Shown here one piece after another: positions 24,091-32,727 of a stretch of DNA of 46,509 nt. The stretch lies in the NCBI RefSeq assembly GCF_027307225.1, contig NZ_DAHUXJ010000130.1:1-46509 (forward strand), given 5' to 3'. The stretch is from Bradyrhizobium sp. Lineage in GTDB: Bacteria; Pseudomonadota; Alphaproteobacteria; Rhizobiales; Xanthobacteraceae. The translations under genes and the position numbers were made by a program. The notes under the pieces were generated by a model. The model was not told where the DNA came from and did no database searches. It saw only the letters and a program-made list of their open reading frames with translations. The first letter of the stretch is position 1. Every line of letters starts with the position of its first letter.

Positions 24091-25284
24091 TTATCCGTCA
24101 ACGGCCCCGCCCTTGTAGGTGCGGGCATAGCGCGATCCGAGGCTGGTGAGGACCTCATAACCGATGGTGCCGAAATGATGGGCCAACTCGTCGATCGTGA
24201 TGCCCTCGCCAATCAGCGTCACCAGATGGCCGCGGCGTAGTACGGCGTTCTTTTCCAGATCGGTGACGTCGACGGCCATCAGGTCCATCGAAATGCGTCC
24301 CGCGACCGGGCAGCGCTTGCCGGCGACCATCACCTCGGCGCCGCGCGTGCCGTCATTGCTGCTGCCGGCGCGGAAATAGCCGTCGGCATAGCCGGCAGAG
24401 ACGATGGCAAGCCGGGTCGGCCGGCGGGCGGTCCAGTTTCCGCCATATCCGACGCTTTCGCCGCGTTCGACATCGCGGAGTTGCACCACGCGCGCCTTCA
24501 GCTCGACGACCGGTAGCATCGGATTGTCGGCCTCAGGCGTCGGGTTGACGCCATAGAGGGCCGCACCGGGCCGGACCATGTCGAACTGAAACGCGCTTCC
24601 GAGAAAGATGCCCGACGAATTGGCGAGCGACGCCGGCACCCCGGAAAATTCGCTCGCAATGGTGCGAAAGGCGGCGAGCTGTCGGGCATTCATGGGGTGA
24701 TTGAGGTTTTCGGCACAGGCGAGATGGCTCATGACAAGCGATATGCCATGATCGCCGGCGTGAATCCGCGGAATGAGACCCTGTGCCTCCGTGACCGTAA
24801 GGCCGAGGCGCTGCATGCCGGTATCGATGTGGATGGCCGCGCCGCCCGCCCAGCCAGTGCGGCGGCAAAAGACGTCCCATTCGGCGAGTTCGTTGAGATC
24901 TCCAATCACCGGCCTGGCGTCGATCCTCGCGTAGGTATCGCCGTTGTTCTGGATCAAGCCGTTGAGAACGTAGATGGCGGCGGAAGGCAGGACTGCACGC
25001 GCTGCGACGGCCTCGTCCGGAGTTGCAACGAAAAAGGTCTTGCACCCGGCCTTGGCAAGTGCTCGCGCCACCGGTGCCACGCCGCAACCATAGGCGTTGG
25101 CCTTGATCACGGCTGAACACTCGGCCGGCACGGCCGTCTTTTCGAGTTTGCGCCAATTGGCGACCAGCGCGTCGAGGTCGATGGTCAGAATGCCGTTCAC
25201 GGCGGCCGGCGCCGCCGACTTATTGGCTTCAGCCGAGAGTATGGAATCGGCCGGCAGCGACCTTGGATCGGAGGCGATGTTCAT
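24091..25284 (-). CDS. alr: Alanine racemase
   Basis: A 397-residue PLP enzyme making D-alanine for peptidoglycan. The PLP lysine is K61 in AVIKANAYGCG; the second catalytic residue, a Tyr, lies in GESVGYGGNW; the C-terminal beta domain contains RISMDLMAVDVTD and the Arg/Tyr-rich end. An N-terminal extension of about 30 low-complexity residues precedes ILTIDLDALVANW. The order dnaB-alr is conserved in alphaproteobacteria; 51 bases separate them. Confidence 0.95.
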   Translation of the reverse strand: MNIASDPRSLPADSILSAEANKSAAPAAVNGILTIDLDALVANWRKLEKTAVPAECSAVIKANAYGCGVAPVARALAKAGCKTFFVATPDEAVAARAVLPSAAIYVLNGLIQNNGDTYARIDARPVIGDLNELAEWDVFCRRTGWAGGAAIHIDTGMQRLGLTVTEAQGLIPRIHAGDHGISLVMSHLACAENLNHPMNARQLAAFRTIASEFSGVPASLANSSGIFLGSAFQFDMVRPGAALYGVNPTPEADNPMLPVVELKARVVQLRDVERGESVGYGGNWTARRPTRLAIVSAGYADGYFRAGSSNDGTRGAEVMVAGKRCPVAGRISMDLMAVDVTDLEKNAVLRRGHLVTLIGEGITIDELAHHFGTIGYEVLTSLGSRYARTYKGGAVDG

Positions 25285-25335
25285 GCCGCATTTTAAGCGC
25301 GCGGGCGCAGCCGTTCAACCCGATCGCGCTGCCCT

Positions 25336-26835
25336 TTAGTAGGTCCGGTCCGGCAACTGGTGGTCGGGCGTCAAGTCGCTGAAGCGGGTTACACTGCCTT
25401 CGAACTGGAGTTCGACGGTGCCGGTCGGACCGTGGCGCTGCTTGCCGATGATCACCTCGGCCTTGCCATGCACGAGCGACATGTCCAGCATCCACTTCTC
25501 ATATTCCGGGGTGCCCGCGCGCGGCTCCTTGTTGGCGAGATAATATTCTTCACGATAGACGAACATCACGACGTCGGCGTCCTGTTCGATCGAACCGGAT
25601 TCGCGCAAGTCGGACAATTGCGGACGCTTGTCGTCCCGGTTTTCGACCTGTCGTGACAATTGCGACAGCGCAATCACCGGCACGTTGAGTTCTTTCGCCA
25701 GCGCCTTGAGGCTGGTCGTGATTTCCGTGACTTCCTGAACACGGTTGTCGGAGCGCTTGCTCGATCCTTGCAAAAGCTGAATGTAGTCAACCACAACCAG
25801 ATCAAGGCCGCGCTGTCGTTTCAGTCGCCGCGCACGCGCCGTGAGTTGGGCGATCGAAAGTCCGCCGGTTTCGTCGACATAAAACGGTAGCGACTGCAAC
25901 TCGATGGAGTAGTCGCGGATCTTTTCGAAATCGCTTTCGGTAATGCCGCCGCGGCGAATATGGCTCGAGGGAATGCCGGTCCGTTCGGCGATGATGCGCG
26001 TGGCCAATTGCTCGGCCGACATTTCGCAAGAGAAGAAACCGACGATGCCGCCATTGACTGTCTTCTGCGTGCCGTCGGCCTGCACCTCGGCACGATGCGC
26101 TTTCGCCACATTGTAGGCGATGTTGGTGGCGAGCGCCGTCTTGCCCATGCCGGGACGTCCGGCCAAAACGATGAGGTCGGACGCCTGCAAGCCGCCCATC
26201 TTGGTATCGAGATCGCGCAGGCCGGTAGCGATTCCGGACAATTTGCCGTCACGCTGGAAGGCCTTGGCGGCCATGTCGACGGCGATCGTGAGCGCCTGGG
26301 AGAATTTCTGGAACCCGCCGTCATAGCGGCCGGATTCGGCGAGTTCGTAGAGGCGCCGTTCGGCGTCCTCGATCTGGTTACGCGGCGCGAAATCCACCGG
26401 CGCGTCGAAGGCGACATTGACCATGTCCTCGCCGATCCGAATCAGGTCACGGCGCAGCGACAACTCATAGATGGTGCGCCCGTAATCCTGCGCATTGATG
26501 ATGGTGGTCGCCTCGGCGGCTAGCCGTGCGAGGTACTGGCTGACCGTCATCCCGCCGATGTCGGTATCGGCTGGCAGGAAGGTCTTCAGCGTAACCGGGG
26601 TTGCGACCTTGCCCATCCGAATCAGGCTGCCCGACGTCTCAAAGATGGTCTGATGGATAGGCTCGAAGAAATGCCGCGGCTCAAGGAAATCCGAAACCCG
26701 GTAGAACGCATCATTGTTGACGAGAATCGCGCCCAAAAGGCTCTGCTCTGCCTCAATATTGTGAGGTGCGCTGCGGAAAGCGGAAGTTCCCGCCTCGGGG
26801 GCGAGTTTCAGAACGTTCGAATCAAGCGAGGGCAT
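25336..26835 (-). CDS. dnaB: Replicative DNA helicase DnaB
   Basis: A 499-residue hexameric helicase. The N-terminal domain begins PHNIEAEQSLLGAILVNNDAF at about residue 24; the RecA-like domain has Walker A GRPGMGKTA at residues 226-234, FFSCEMSAEQLATR, Walker B VVDYIQLL and the arginine-finger region ALSQLSRQVENRDDKRP. The C-terminus has the MFVYREEYY and GKQRHGPTGTV motifs. No intein is present. The 272 bases upstream (26836-27107) show no gene. Confidence 0.96.
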   Translation of the reverse strand: MPSLDSNVLKLAPEAGTSAFRSAPHNIEAEQSLLGAILVNNDAFYRVSDFLEPRHFFEPIHQTIFETSGSLIRMGKVATPVTLKTFLPADTDIGGMTVSQYLARLAAEATTIINAQDYGRTIYELSLRRDLIRIGEDMVNVAFDAPVDFAPRNQIEDAERRLYELAESGRYDGGFQKFSQALTIAVDMAAKAFQRDGKLSGIATGLRDLDTKMGGLQASDLIVLAGRPGMGKTALATNIAYNVAKAHRAEVQADGTQKTVNGGIVGFFSCEMSAEQLATRIIAERTGIPSSHIRRGGITESDFEKIRDYSIELQSLPFYVDETGGLSIAQLTARARRLKRQRGLDLVVVDYIQLLQGSSKRSDNRVQEVTEITTSLKALAKELNVPVIALSQLSRQVENRDDKRPQLSDLRESGSIEQDADVVMFVYREEYYLANKEPRAGTPEYEKWMLDMSLVHGKAEVIIGKQRHGPTGTVELQFEGSVTRFSDLTPDHQLPDRTY

Positions 26836-27107
26836 GTGATCCAGTGTTTGCGGAAGTTAGGCGGATAAGGGGTGCCGATAAAGCGCCTCTCTCGCGTCAA
26901 GCGGAAGCGCCAAACAGCCTTATGCACGATTCACACAATCACGGTCGGGAATTCAACAAGGTGTGTCGCGGCGGCGCTTGACGGGATCCGGATGAATATC
27001 CGGGCGACTCAGCCAAAGCGAAAAACCTGGCAAGCCCGGTGAACTTTTTTCGCCGCTGGAACACTCATTATTCAGGAGCCAGCGCATTTGACGGCACGAG
27101 AATGACG

Positions 27108-27230
27108 TCAGAGCAGGATGAGATAGATCAGCGCGAGGACGGCGGCGCCTGCGGCCACGGCGATAAGCGCATAATCGGTCCCGATATCCGAGCGCATACG
27201 TTCCTGTGATGACGAGATTTTCCGAGCCAT
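27108..27230 (-). CDS. 40-residue single-pass membrane protein
   Basis: A small open frame, ATG at 27230 to TGA, encoding a short basic N-terminus (MARKISSSQERMRSDIGTD) and one strong hydrophobic helix (YALIAVAAGAAVLALIYLIL) running to the C-terminus. The D-Y-A-L-I-A junction recalls the E-Y-x-L-I-A start of the helix in Flp-type pilins, but the frame is shorter and lacks a clear prepilin site. The ribosome site is weak. Isolated between dnaB and cfa. Confidence rests on codon pattern and the clean charge/helix layout. Confidence 0.55.
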   Translation of the reverse strand: MARKISSSQERMRSDIGTDYALIAVAAGAAVLALIYLILL

Positions 27231-27600
27231 CTCGCAGATTTAGGGCAGCGCGCCGGAGTCATTTGTGAAGTAGGTCACATCTGGTGCGGATTCTTCGGCA
27301 AATTTTGTCTGGAACGAGCTGACGACGACGGAATTGTCGATGGCGCGGTTTTTCGGGGCGGACAGGCTGGAGCAGGCTATGAGCCAACAATTTCCGTCAT
27401 GGCGGACCCAGAAGGATCAAACCTTGTGGCTGTCGACGCTGATCGAGACCATGGAAAAGTTTTCCCGCCCCGAATGGCGGGGACGGCCGGTTGACCGGCG
27501 CCAATGTCTGGCGCTCCGTGCCCGGCTTGCTCAACCTGCCATAGCCTATCCAACGGCCTATGCTTCGCGATTCAGCCTGCGGAATTGAAGTCGACGTGGC
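27231..27600. other. Gap between the small membrane protein and cfa
   Basis: The 370 bases contain one doubtful plus-strand frame (listed separately) and otherwise nothing recognisable: no strong hairpin, no RNA gene and no copy of the palindromic family. Confidence 0.5.
27340..27588 (+). CDS. Doubtful small hypothetical protein
   Basis: A possible 82-residue soluble protein starting MARFFGADRLEQAMSQQF and ending SRFSLRN. It has a plausible helical first half (TLWLSTLIETMEKFSRPEW) but no recognised family and no clear ribosome site; a TTG at 27334 could also start it. Its end is 12 bases from the convergent cfa stop. Codon third positions are G/C-rich but not compelling. Could be noncoding. 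Confidence 0.25.
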   Translation: MARFFGADRLEQAMSQQFPSWRTQKDQTLWLSTLIETMEKFSRPEWRGRPVDRRQCLALRARLAQPAIAYPTAYASRFSLRN

Positions 27601-28851
27601 TTATTCGCCGGCGATCTGGAGGCGCGGCCTCTTTCCAAGCTCGGCGCGGCGCAACTTGGCTTCCTCGTGTGTGATGTAATCGCGCGTCATCGGCACGACG
27701 CCCTGACGTTTGGTCAGCTGAACCTGGATATTCATCAGGTTCTGCTTGCGGAAGGACATCTCCGAACAGGCGAGGTAGAATTCCCACATCCGTGCAAAGC
27801 GTTCATCGTAGAGCTGAACAGCTTCTTCGCGGCGTGCCATGAAGCGTTCACGCCAGGCCTTCAACGTTTCCGCGTAGTGCAGCCGCAGGATCTCGATATC
27901 GCAGACCAGCAATCCGGCCCGTTCGATCGATGGCAGGACCTCGGACAGCGCCGGGATGTAGCCGCCCGGGAAAATGTACTTTGCAATCCAGGGATTCGTG
28001 GCGTCGGGGCCCTCCGAACGGCCGATCGAGTGCAGCAGCATCACGCCGTCGTCGGTCAGCAGTTCGGCACAATGTTTGAAATAAGTGTCATAGAAGTCGA
28101 CGCCGACATGTTCGAACATGCCGACGGATACGATGCGCTCAAATGGACCGGGAATGTCGCGATAGTCTTCGAGCAGAAACTTGGCCGACTGGCCGAGATC
28201 TTTCTCCGCCGCGCGGGCGTTCGAAACCTCCAGCTGCTCTGTCGATAGCGTCACGCCGGTGACGTTAGCGCCGGTCGTCTGCGCCAGGTAAAGCCCAAGG
28301 CCGCCCCAACCGGAGCCGATATCGAGGACCCGGTCGTTAGGCCGGACCAGGAGCTTGGCCGTGACGTGGCGCTTCTTGGCGAGCTGGGCATCGTCCAGCG
28401 TCATATCCGGATGCTCGAAATAGGCGCAGCTATATTGCTTGTCGGAATCGAGAAAAAGCGAATAGAGCCGGCCGTCCAGGTCGTAGTGACGGGCGACGTT
28501 GTTCTTTGAGCGGCTGCGGAGATTGAATTGGCGAACGTGCCTGACGAGATAGCGTAACCACCAATGCGGCTTGGCCCAGCTGGGCAGGACCTGCGGCTGA
28601 TCCATCAGGATGGCAAGCGCGTCCGCGATCGAACCGTTTTCGACGATGAAGCTGCCTTCCGTATAGATTTCGCCGAGTGCGAGCTCGGGGTTGCTAAGCA
28701 CCCTTCGCTCCGCGTCGGCCGTTCGGAAGCGTACGAAGACGTGCGGGCCGGTACCATCGCCGCAGGTGAACTTTTCTCCGTCGGCGGTGGTGAACGTGAT
28801 GGCACCGCGGCGAATGAACTGTTGAAGGAAGTAACGCAACAAACGGTCCAT
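27601..28851 (-). CDS. cfa: Cyclopropane-fatty-acyl-phospholipid synthase
   Basis: A 416-residue SAM-dependent enzyme that adds methylene across double bonds of membrane phospholipid acyl chains. The SAM-binding motif is VLDIGSGWGGLG; the CFA hallmarks HYDLDGRLYSLFLD, YSCAYF, SVGMFEHVG and KYIFPGGYIP follow in order, with acidic and His residues of the bicarbonate site. The ATG at 28851 follows AGGTGG and begins MDRLLRYFLQQF; a GTG or ATG further up (28884) adds 11 residues without support. Probably a stationary-phase or stress gene by family knowledge. Confidence 0.92.
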   Translation of the reverse strand: MDRLLRYFLQQFIRRGAITFTTADGEKFTCGDGTGPHVFVRFRTADAERRVLSNPELALGEIYTEGSFIVENGSIADALAILMDQPQVLPSWAKPHWWLRYLVRHVRQFNLRSRSKNNVARHYDLDGRLYSLFLDSDKQYSCAYFEHPDMTLDDAQLAKKRHVTAKLLVRPNDRVLDIGSGWGGLGLYLAQTTGANVTGVTLSTEQLEVSNARAAEKDLGQSAKFLLEDYRDIPGPFERIVSVGMFEHVGVDFYDTYFKHCAELLTDDGVMLLHSIGRSEGPDATNPWIAKYIFPGGYIPALSEVLPSIERAGLLVCDIEILRLHYAETLKAWRERFMARREEAVQLYDERFARMWEFYLACSEMSFRKQNLMNIQVQLTKRQGVVPMTRDYITHEEAKLRRAELGKRPRLQIAGE

Positions 28852-29139
28852 CGAAACCACCTGAAAAAGCGATCGAAAAACCAAACGTGGTCGTCACATC
28901 CGACGCATTGGGAACAATCTGGTTCCAGTTGTCTCCGTAGCGTCTCGACAGCATCATAAGAGCAATGCGAGCACCGCCGCTACTGCATTGTATACAAAGC
29001 AGATATTCGCGAGACGAAGGCTTTGCTCCTTTCGTCGTAAGCCCGCTTCCATTCGCGGGATAATGGTCTATTAAAGTGGCGCGCCGGTGCCCTGCGAGAA
29101 TGGGTACTGGGGGTGTTTTCCGCGCCTGGAGAATAGGGA

Positions 29140-30180
29140 ATGTCGAGCCGAGCGCCCATCTTTGCGGCGGTCACCGTTCTGATCGGTTGTCTCGTTGGCC
29201 GGGCGGCGTGCGCCCAGAATCTCGATGCGGGCAAAAGCCCTTCCCAACTCTTTGCGGGCGCCTGTAACGCCTGCCACAAGTCGCCGCGCGGTCTCCTGAA
29301 AACCGTCTCGCCAGGTGCGCTGTCCGGTTTCCTGCGGGAGCACTATACGACAAGCGGCGACATGGCCTCGCAGCTTGCGACCTACCTGATCTCCAACGGC
29401 GCCAGCGACAACAAGCAGGCCAGGCAGGGCGCGGACAAACAAGGGCAGGGCGGCAACGATCAGGCCGACCATCAAGGCCGCAAGAACAGGAATGCGCCAA
29501 GCCAGGAGGCCGCGCGACCGGACGATGCGTCGCCCCCGGCCGAAGGCGGTGGGCAGGGCCGCAAGCGGCAGGCACGTCCCGCCGAGCCGCCGGAGGAGGG
29601 CAAGCCCGCCGCTGATACACCCGCTCAGGCGGACACCGAGCGTACTCCCGACGGCCGCAGGCTTTCGGCAAAACAGAGGAAGAAGCCGGGCAAGCTGCCA
29701 GCTGCCGAGGAGCCTTCGATGGCCAATGAGCCGGGCAGGACCGAACCTGCCAGGACCGAGCCGGCCAGGACCGAGCCGGCCAGGGCAGAGTCTGGCGCGG
29801 ACGACAAGACCCAGGTTGAGCCGAAGCAGGAGATGGGCGACGCGGCTGCCAAGCCCGATGCCGAGATGAAACCCCACGACGAGGTGAAGCCCGAACCTGC
29901 CAAATCGGAGACGGCCAAAACCGAGGCGCCCGCCGATAGCGTCTCTGGCGACAAGCCCGCGGTGCGTCATGGTCCGGTGCAGGCCGTAACGGCTGCGCCG
30001 CCTGCTGCTCTGTCCGCACCCGCACCTGGTTCAGCACCTGCTGGCACGTCCGGAGCGGTGTCCGAGCCGGCCGCATCTCGATCGCCCGCGTCTATAGCCG
30101 CCGAGCCGCAGGCCGTCACGGCTTCTGCCCCGCCGCCGCCCCGGCCAGCGGGGCCGCCGGCGCCGCCGATCTCGCAATAG
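29140..30180 (+). CDS. Exported single-haem c-type cytochrome-like protein with low-complexity tail
   Basis: A 346-residue protein with a Sec signal ending ACA before Gln26. A CxxCH motif (C42-N-A-C45-H46) lies in LFAGACNACHKSP, followed by REHYTTSGDMASQLATYLISNG, the typical last helix of a small cytochrome c domain; M74 or a nearby Met could be the sixth ligand. From about residue 90 to the end it is Ala/Pro/Lys/Glu-rich and disordered, including perfect RTEPA repeats at residues 200-214. It is the only plus-strand gene inside a long minus-strand block, between cfa and rplI. Function unknown. Confidence 0.75.
   Translation: MSSRAPIFAAVTVLIGCLVGRAACAQNLDAGKSPSQLFAGACNACHKSPRGLLKTVSPGALSGFLREHYTTSGDMASQLATYLISNGASDNKQARQGADKQGQGGNDQADHQGRKNRNAPSQEAARPDDASPPAEGGGQGRKRQARPAEPPEEGKPAADTPAQADTERTPDGRRLSAKQRKKPGKLPAAEEPSMANEPGRTEPARTEPARTEPARAESGADDKTQVEPKQEMGDAAAKPDAEMKPHDEVKPEPAKSETAKTEAPADSVSGDKPAVRHGPVQAVTAAPPAALSAPAPGSAPAGTSGAVSEPAASRSPASIAAEPQAVTASAPPPPRPAGPPAPPISQ
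29737..29796 (+). repeat. 15-bp tandem repeat encoding RTEPA
   Basis: Three in-frame units (29737-29751, 29752-29766, 29767-29781) of AGGACCGAGCCGGCC type, the first differing at two third positions, plus a degenerate fourth. The reading frame is kept, so unit number can vary without breaking the gene. Confidence 0.85.
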
Positions 30181-30200
30181 CGGCTTGCGGAAGCCCGGCC

Positions 30201-30232
30201 AATAAAAAGCCCGGCTGATCGGCCGGGCCTTT
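30201..30232 (-). terminator. Intrinsic terminator of the rpsF-rpsR-rplI operon
   Basis: On the minus strand GCCCGGC-type arms (30209-30215 and 30222-30228, 7 bp plus one wobble) enclose a GATC tetraloop and are followed by TTTTTATT. It lies 23 bases after the rplI stop. On the plus strand the same hairpin is followed only by CTTT, so it may also act weakly for the convergent cytochrome-like gene. Confidence 0.85.
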
Positions 30233-30254
30233 CCGTATCGGTAAAGTCTGGTGC

Positions 30255-30860
30255 TTACTGTTGTTCCGGCGCAGGGCTTTGCTCGGGCGCGAGTTCGTTC
30301 GGAACGGCTTCCGGGTCGAAGAATTCGCCGGCGGCAGCGATGGCCTCTGCGGCTGCGTCCCGATCTTCCTGGCGCGTCGAAATATCCTCGCCGCGCTTGA
30401 TGCGTGCGGCCTCGTCGGCGTTGCGCGCGACCGTGACCGTGATCGTCGCTTCGACTTCAGGGTGCACGGCGATCGTTACTTTCTGCTGGCCGATCGTCTT
30501 GATCGGTGCATCGAGCCAGACCTGCGGCCGGGAGATGGTGATGCCGTCGGTGGCGAGTGCCTCGACGATGTCACGCACAGTGACCGAGCCGAACAGCTGG
30601 CCGGATTCGGAAGCCTGGCGGATCACAACGATGTCGCGGCCTTCGACCTTCTCGGCGACCTTGCCGGCTTCACCCTTGGCCTGGATGTTGTTGGCCTCGA
30701 GTTCAGCTTTCATGCCATCGAACTTGGCGCGATTGTCCGCGGTGGCGCGCAGCGCCTTGCCACGCTTGAGCAGAAAGTTGCGGGCATAACCGTCTCTCAC
30801 GCGGACGACTTCGCCCATCTGGCCGAGCTTGGCCACGCGTTCCAACAAGATGATTTCCAT
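30255..30860 (-). CDS. rplI: 50S ribosomal protein L9
   Basis: A 201-residue L9. The start MEIILLERVAKLGQMGEVVRV and GYARNFLLKRGKA are the L9 signature (usually GYARNFLLPxGxA). The central helix and C-terminal domain run to about residue 150; the last 50 residues form an acidic, Ala/Pro/Glu-rich tail typical of alphaproteobacterial L9. ATG 30860 follows GAAAGGAAAA; the frame is open far upstream but that part is antisense-like noise within the DUF2232 gene. Confidence 0.96.
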   Translation of the reverse strand: MEIILLERVAKLGQMGEVVRVRDGYARNFLLKRGKALRATADNRAKFDGMKAELEANNIQAKGEAGKVAEKVEGRDIVVIRQASESGQLFGSVTVRDIVEALATDGITISRPQVWLDAPIKTIGQQKVTIAVHPEVEATITVTVARNADEAARIKRGEDISTRQEDRDAAAEAIAAAGEFFDPEAVPNELAPEQSPAPEQQ

Positions 30861-30898
30861 TTTCGTTTTCCTTTCAGACCATTTTTGGATTTGCAGTT

Positions 30899-31855
30899 TC
30901 AGTTTTCGGGATTGGGCAGCGGCGGCGGCCGCTCGCGCCAGTAGCGCTCGCGGAGTCCGAAGACGGCGTCGGCTATCCCAAGCAGTGCGACGGCCAATAG
31001 CGCCCAGGCAAAGCCCGCCACCACCGCGTAGGCGCAGCCAAGCCATAGAGCGCGGCTCTTCATGGCGAGCGTCAGCGTGTGCAGCACGGCAAAACCGGCC
31101 ATGGCATAGGCGATCGACAGACCGCCGGTCACGACCTGCGCAAGGATGGAGGGCAGGCCGCCAGAAAAACAGCAAGCGCCCGCTGCAAACAGGGCTGCGA
31201 CCGTCACGTTCGGCAGCGTCATACTTTTCAAATCCGGCCACGGACGGTGTAGCCGTCCGGACGCTGCGGCGATCTTCGCGGCAAGCCAGAGGTTGAGAGT
31301 CAGCATCGCCACCGCGGCCATTTCGGCGCCGATCGGCGTGATCACCACCAACGCGTCAAGCGTGGAATCGCTCAGCGCCAGACCCGACGTTTCGAAGAGG
31401 TCATTCCAACCCTTGCGAATGGTGGCATGGATCGACGCCGCATCGGTGCCCATGATGAGCAGCGTCGCGGTCGTGATGATCGTTGCAAATACAACGATCC
31501 AGAGCAGGGTCCGCCCGACCGGATACCATTCCAGCGCCTTGTCCGGCCCGGTTGTGGCGGCATCCGTTCGCGGCCGCGCCAGCAAGACGAGATGAGCCAG
31601 CCACCAGGCCGGCAACGCGTTCACCACGGCAAAGACGCCGCAATAGGAAAAGCCGAACAGTGATGCGATGACGCTGGTTGCAGCGATGCCGCCGATGGCC
31701 GCGCCCAGCGGACCCCATACCAGTCCCGCCACCATCAGCGGCAGCGGCGCCAGATTGATCAAAAGCAGCGCGATCGCCTCGCCCGATGTGATCGAGGCGA
31801 ACATCAAGGCCGACGCAAGGCCGGCCGCCAGCGCTATTGCTATGGTCGCGATCAT
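30899..31855 (-). CDS. DUF2232 integral membrane protein
   Basis: A 318-residue membrane protein with about eight hydrophobic segments (first MIATIAIALAAGLASALMF). The layout resembles ECF-transporter S components and the YybS family, and DUF2232 genes commonly lie between rpsR and rplI in Rhizobiales. ATG 31855 follows AAAGGAG with an 11-nt gap; an upstream frame to 31912 is judged leader. No substrate can be assigned. Proteins of this context may connect ribosome operons to envelope functions, but that is speculation. Confidence 0.82.
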   Translation of the reverse strand: MIATIAIALAAGLASALMFASITSGEAIALLLINLAPLPLMVAGLVWGPLGAAIGGIAATSVIASLFGFSYCGVFAVVNALPAWWLAHLVLLARPRTDAATTGPDKALEWYPVGRTLLWIVVFATIITTATLLIMGTDAASIHATIRKGWNDLFETSGLALSDSTLDALVVITPIGAEMAAVAMLTLNLWLAAKIAAASGRLHRPWPDLKSMTLPNVTVAALFAAGACCFSGGLPSILAQVVTGGLSIAYAMAGFAVLHTLTLAMKSRALWLGCAYAVVAGFAWALLAVALLGIADAVFGLRERYWRERPPPLPNPEN

Positions 31856-31944
31856 CAGCTGTCCCGCTCCTTTCGAGCGGTTAGAGGTCCAACCGACCCC
31901 AACCATCGGCAACCGGACGACCCGGAAGCCTTATGAACAAACTA

Positions 31945-31976
31945 CTCGATCCGCGGCGTTGTTGCCGCGGATCGAG
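31945..31976 (-). terminator. Perfect 13-bp hairpin between rpsR and the DUF2232 gene
   Basis: CTCGATCCGCGGC (31945-31957) pairs perfectly with GCCGCGGATCGAG (31964-31976) around a 6-nt loop. On the transcribed minus strand it is followed by TAGTTTGTTC, a weak T-rich stretch. Likely partial terminator or processing/stability hairpin reducing expression of the downstream membrane gene relative to the ribosomal proteins (inference). Confidence 0.7.
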
Positions 31977-31987
31977 AGGAGTTATCG

Positions 31988-32227
31988 TCAGCGAATGACG
32001 TAGGGAAGCAGGCCAAGGAAACGTGCGCGCTTGATGGCGCGCGCGAGTTCGCGCTGCTTCTTGGCGGAAACCGCGGTGATGCGGCTCGGCACGATCTTGC
32101 CGCGCTCGGAGACGTAACGCATCAGCAGCTTGGAATCCTTGAAATCGATTTTCGGCGCATTCGGACCCGTGAACGGACAGGTCTTGCGGCGGCGGAAAAA
32201 CGGACGGCGTGCACCGGCTTCGGCCAT
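31988..32227 (-). CDS. rpsR: 30S ribosomal protein S18
   Basis: A 79-residue protein with the S18 hallmarks RRRKTCPF, the KIDFKDSKLLMRYVSERGKI core and the C-terminal KKQRELARAIKRARFLGLLPYV. It forms a heterodimer with S6 on the 30S platform. It starts 5 bases after the rpsF stop and is certainly cotranscribed with it. Confidence 0.97.
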   Translation of the reverse strand: MAEAGARRPFFRRRKTCPFTGPNAPKIDFKDSKLLMRYVSERGKIVPSRITAVSAKKQRELARAIKRARFLGLLPYVIR

Positions 32228-32232
32228 TGCTC

Positions 32233-32700
32233 CTACTCCTGATCCGTAGTTTCAGCATCGTCGCGCGGACGTCGTGGACCGCGATCACCGCGGAAACCAC
32301 CGTCACGCTCGCCGCGGAATCCGCCATCGCGGTCACCGCGGAAGCCGCCGCCACGGTCATCCCGCTCACGGTCGCGATCGGTCTTGCGCATCATCGCCGA
32401 TGGACCCTCTTCAAGCTCCTCGACGCGAACGGTGAGATAGCGGATCACTTCTTCACTGATCCGCTCCTGGCGCTCGATTTCAGCGACAGCAGCCGAGGGC
32501 GCATCGATGTTGAGCAGCACGAAGTGCGCCTTGCGATTCTTGCTCATGCGATAGGTCAGCGACCGCACGCCCCAGTTCTCGGTCTTGGTGATCTTGCCGC
32601 CCGCCTGTTGGACGATGCCGGCCATCTGGGCCGTGAGTTCTTCGACCTGTTGGGTGCTCGCGTCCTGGCGCGCGAGAAAGACATGCTCATAAAGAGGCAT
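32233..32700 (-). CDS. rpsF: 30S ribosomal protein S6
   Basis: A 155-residue S6. MPLYEHVFLARQD starts the ferredoxin-like fold, and MSKNRKAHFVLLNIDAPSAAVAEIERQERI is the conserved second half. After about residue 110 comes a charged tail with three imperfect GGFRGDRD repeats, the alphaproteobacterial extension. ATG 32700 follows AGGAAAGG; the longer open frame to 32739 overlaps the leader structure and is rejected. Confidence 0.97.
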   Translation of the reverse strand: MPLYEHVFLARQDASTQQVEELTAQMAGIVQQAGGKITKTENWGVRSLTYRMSKNRKAHFVLLNIDAPSAAVAEIERQERISEEVIRYLTVRVEELEEGPSAMMRKTDRDRERDDRGGGFRGDRDGGFRGERDGGFRGDRGPRRPRDDAETTDQE

Positions 32701-32727
32701 GGATATCCTTTCCTGTGTTAGCGCGGT

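Noticed and set aside
29737..29796. CRISPR-like short direct repeats
   Set aside because: Contiguous in-frame 15-bp units with no spacers; a coding repeat.
30861..31241. Upstream extension of the L9 frame
   Set aside because: Overlaps the DUF2232 gene in another frame; L9 begins MEIILLERV.
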